Shown: positions 6,570 through 8,026 of the stretch, piece after piece | How positions within the stretch are numbered: the first letter of the stretch is position 1 | How the letters are laid out: every line of letters begins with the position of its first letter | DNA from: Desulfobacterales bacterium C00003060 | GTDB lineage: Bacteria; Desulfobacterota; Desulfobacteria; Desulfobacterales; C00003060 | DNA length: 8,026 nucleotides | Direction: 5' to 3' | NCBI GenBank assembly: GCA_001751085.1 | Contig: MAXP01000289.1 | Span: 6,704 to 14,729, forward strand | Notes under the pieces: model-generated | Told to the model about the DNA's origin: nothing | Database searches by the model: none | Seen by the model: only the letters and a program-made list of their open reading frames with translations | Made by a program: the position numbers and the translations under genes

Positions 6570-7208
6570 TCAAGTAGGTGTTATTACTATGTTTACCCTT
6601 CTATTCATCGCGTCACTTGAAGATATGGGTTGTGACTCGCCATATCCAATAGCCTGTATCCTTCTTGGGTCAACTCCTCTTTGTATTAATGCATTCTTAA
6701 CGGCCAGAGCTCGACCTTGAGACAGATTCTGATTGTAAGCTTCGGAACCCTTTGAGTCTGTATAACCCTCGACTCTGATTGTCGTCTGTGGATATCTATT
6801 CAGGACATCTGACACTCTGCCAATCTCTGCATAGGCACCCGGTTTGAGGGTTGAGGAGTCAAAGTCAAAGAAGATGTCAGACTTGAAAGTAGCCGTCAAA
6901 ACATCCTGTGTTCTCTGAATACTGGCTGCGTCATTGGCAGCCATCGCAACTCTCAACTCTTGCTCTTGACTATCCATATACGCACCGATTGAATAACCGG
7001 CGATTCCACCAATAGCTGTGCCAATGGCCGCTCCGAGAAGAGTTGCTTCCGTATTTCTGCCTATTGCTTGACCGGCAATTGCGCCGCCTGCTGCGCCAAT
7101 CAAGGCTCCTGTTGTTGCTCCTTTTGTTTGTTTTGATGATCCTGCGCAGGAAAACAAACACATGGCCAGGGTCAAGCTTACAATTATTGATACTATTGTC
7201 TTTATCAT
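6570..7208 (-). CDS. Glycine-zipper OmpA-family lipoprotein (YiaD-like)
   Basis: A 212-aa outer-membrane lipoprotein expected to anchor the envelope to peptidoglycan. The signal peptide ends in LFSC with C21 as the lipidated cysteine and A22 at +2. Residues ~30-76 form a glycine-zipper segment (GALIGAAGGAIAG, then GAAIGTAIGGIAG), a motif that inserts in or packs against membranes. A short, probably helical stretch (80-105) follows. The OmpA C-terminal domain (~110-212) has FFDFDSSTL, D151 and R166 at the diaminopimelate-binding spacing, GYGESQP and a final NRRV. The architecture matches YiaD-like proteins in domain order and length. GAGGGGG lies about 6 bases upstream of the ATG. It has its own promoter at 7304-7276, so it need not depend on the upstream rhomboid gene. 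Confidence 0.92.
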   Translation of the reverse strand: MIKTIVSIIVSLTLAMCLFSCAGSSKQTKGATTGALIGAAGGAIAGQAIGRNTEATLLGAAIGTAIGGIAGYSIGAYMDSQEQELRVAMAANDAASIQRTQDVLTATFKSDIFFDFDSSTLKPGAYAEIGRVSDVLNRYPQTTIRVEGYTDSKGSEAYNQNLSQGRALAVKNALIQRGVDPRRIQAIGYGESQPISSSDAMNRRVNIVITPT

Positions 7209-7275
7209 GTACGCCCCCTCTTAAGATTTACGGAACAAGCAAATCATAAGAAATCCACTTTAGACAAGTATATGT

Positions 7276-7304
7276 TACATAGTGAAATTTGCTTTATGTG
7301 TCAA
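7276..7304 (-). promoter_or_regulatory. Sigma70-type promoter of the glycine-zipper lipoprotein gene
   Basis: On the minus strand a perfect -35, TTGACA (7304-7299), is followed after exactly 17 bases by TATGTA (7281-7276) as a weaker -10. The downstream gene starts at 7208, leaving a leader of about 60 bases that is AT-rich. The -35 box overlaps the TGA stop codon of the rhomboid gene (7303-7301). The strong -35 and ideal spacing make this credible, while the poor -10 lowers confidence. Confidence 0.55.
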
Positions 7305-8026
7305 GCCCCAAACCCGCGAAACCAGGATGTTACAATGATACTCAGGGTAAAAAGAAGGAAACATATCTGATATTGCCGACCAGCCGGTCGGTTAACAAAG
7401 AAACAGTAAATCACACCTATAATAATTCCTGATAGAAAGCCAAACGCATGAGCTGTGAGATCAGAGTGCTTTGCCCCGCCAAGAAAGGCAAGGAGGGCCA
7501 GTCCACCGCCCAGCGGCAGCCATGCCCTTGCACGCCCCCCAGGGTGCCTGTATTCTCTTAAGAACCGGTATCCTGCCAGTACACCAATGGCCCCAAAAAT
7601 GGCAGTGGATGAGCCAACCGAAAGATGATTGCGCTGGTATAGTAAGGCATTCATGAGATTACCGCATATGCCGGACAGCAGTATAATGAGCCATCCAACT
7701 CCTGGTCCCATGATGCGACATACGGCTGTGCCGAACAAGGCGATACAGAACATATTGCCAAGAAGATGCAATACATTGGCATGAATCATCAGTGAAGTCA
7801 CGGTCCTGTACAATTCACCGTGCAATATCTGTTGGGCGGCTGAACCGTATGTCCGGATAACCGCTTGGTTGTCATGGTGAATTGCGATAACTGCATGAAA
7901 TGCCAGCAGGATAAAAGAAACCCATATCCCGGAAAATGTCTTCTCGTATTGGCTGGAACAGGCTTCCTGTTCTGGATGGGGGGCTTGATTCTCTTTAACG
8001 TACTCTTCGATAGCGTTCAGGGCTTT
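7301..8026 (-). CDS. Rhomboid family intramembrane serine protease, 5' end cut by window
   Basis: An inner-membrane protease that cleaves transmembrane helices of client proteins. The frame stays open to the right edge, giving 241 residues; the start lies outside the window. TTG 7825 is not the start, because upstream codons encode a good first membrane helix (GIWVSFILLAFHAVIAI). Numbering from the edge, the soluble part is ~1-32. The typical ELYRTVTSLMIHANVLHLLGN region holds H87 and N91, equivalent to GlpG H150 and N154. Catalytic S140 sits in SVGSSTAIFG, and catalytic H193 in TAHAFGFLSG. The Ser-His spacing is 53, the same as S201-H254 in GlpG. Several further hydrophobic helices follow, up to WFRGFGA at the end. 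The usual GASG is GSST here. The dyad is intact, so activity is expected; clients are unknown. Confidence 0.92.
   Translation of the reverse strand, partial: KALNAIEEYVKENQAPHPEQEACSSQYEKTFSGIWVSFILLAFHAVIAIHHDNQAVIRTYGSAAQQILHGELYRTVTSLMIHANVLHLLGNMFCIALFGTAVCRIMGPGVGWLIILLSGICGNLMNALLYQRNHLSVGSSTAIFGAIGVLAGYRFLREYRHPGGRARAWLPLGGGLALLAFLGGAKHSDLTAHAFGFLSGIIIGVIYCFFVNRPAGRQYQICFLLFTLSIIVTSWFRGFGA

Noticed and set aside
6354..6620. Plus-strand 88-aa open frame across the gap between the lipoprotein genes
   Set aside because: It has no ribosome binding site and overlaps the end of a real minus-strand gene. The protein-like signal in the gap is on the minus strand.

Overview
The window looks like chromosomal DNA from an anaerobic Gram-negative bacterium. 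Outer-membrane-type lipoproteins with OmpA peptidoglycan-binding domains indicate a diderm. An AmmeMemoRadiSam cassette with a twin-arginine leader and a fused Memo-AMMECR1 protein suggests a Desulfobacterota (former Deltaproteobacteria) relative. That placement is inference from gene content and style, not from a marker gene. No rRNA, tRNA, transposase, integrase or CRISPR array is visible.

Layout: bases 1-173 hold no supportable gene. Bases 174-4931 are a co-directional plus-strand block of four genes. These are a Tat-leader radical SAM enzyme of the AmmeMemoRadiSam system (174-1298), a Sec-leader Memo+AMMECR1 fusion (1392-2870), a zinc-dependent medium-chain dehydrogenase (2895-3923) and a class I aldolase/thiolase of the LsrF/DhnA type (4041-4931). 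Gaps are 93, 24 and 117 bases, with no convincing internal terminator, so an operon is plausible. Bases 4932-5109 separate two convergent blocks and contain a perfect 12-bp hairpin.

Bases 5110-8026 are read from the minus strand. In transcription order they encode a rhomboid intramembrane protease (cut by the right edge), a glycine-zipper/OmpA lipoprotein (6570-7208) with its own promoter overlapping the rhomboid stop codon, a short frame-broken gene remnant (6363-6550), and a VWA + thrombospondin-3-like + OmpA lipoprotein (5110-6312).

How they work together: the plus block pairs a poorly understood radical SAM/Memo/AMMECR1 system, apparently exported, with two enzymes that look like small-sugar or sugar-phosphate metabolism. 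The physiological link is unknown. The minus block is envelope biology: a membrane protease and two lipoproteins that should tether the outer membrane to peptidoglycan. The most noteworthy observations are the predicted export of both AmmeMemoRadiSam proteins, a cysteine cluster at the Memo metal site, and the linkage of this system to the dehydrogenase/LsrF-like pair.
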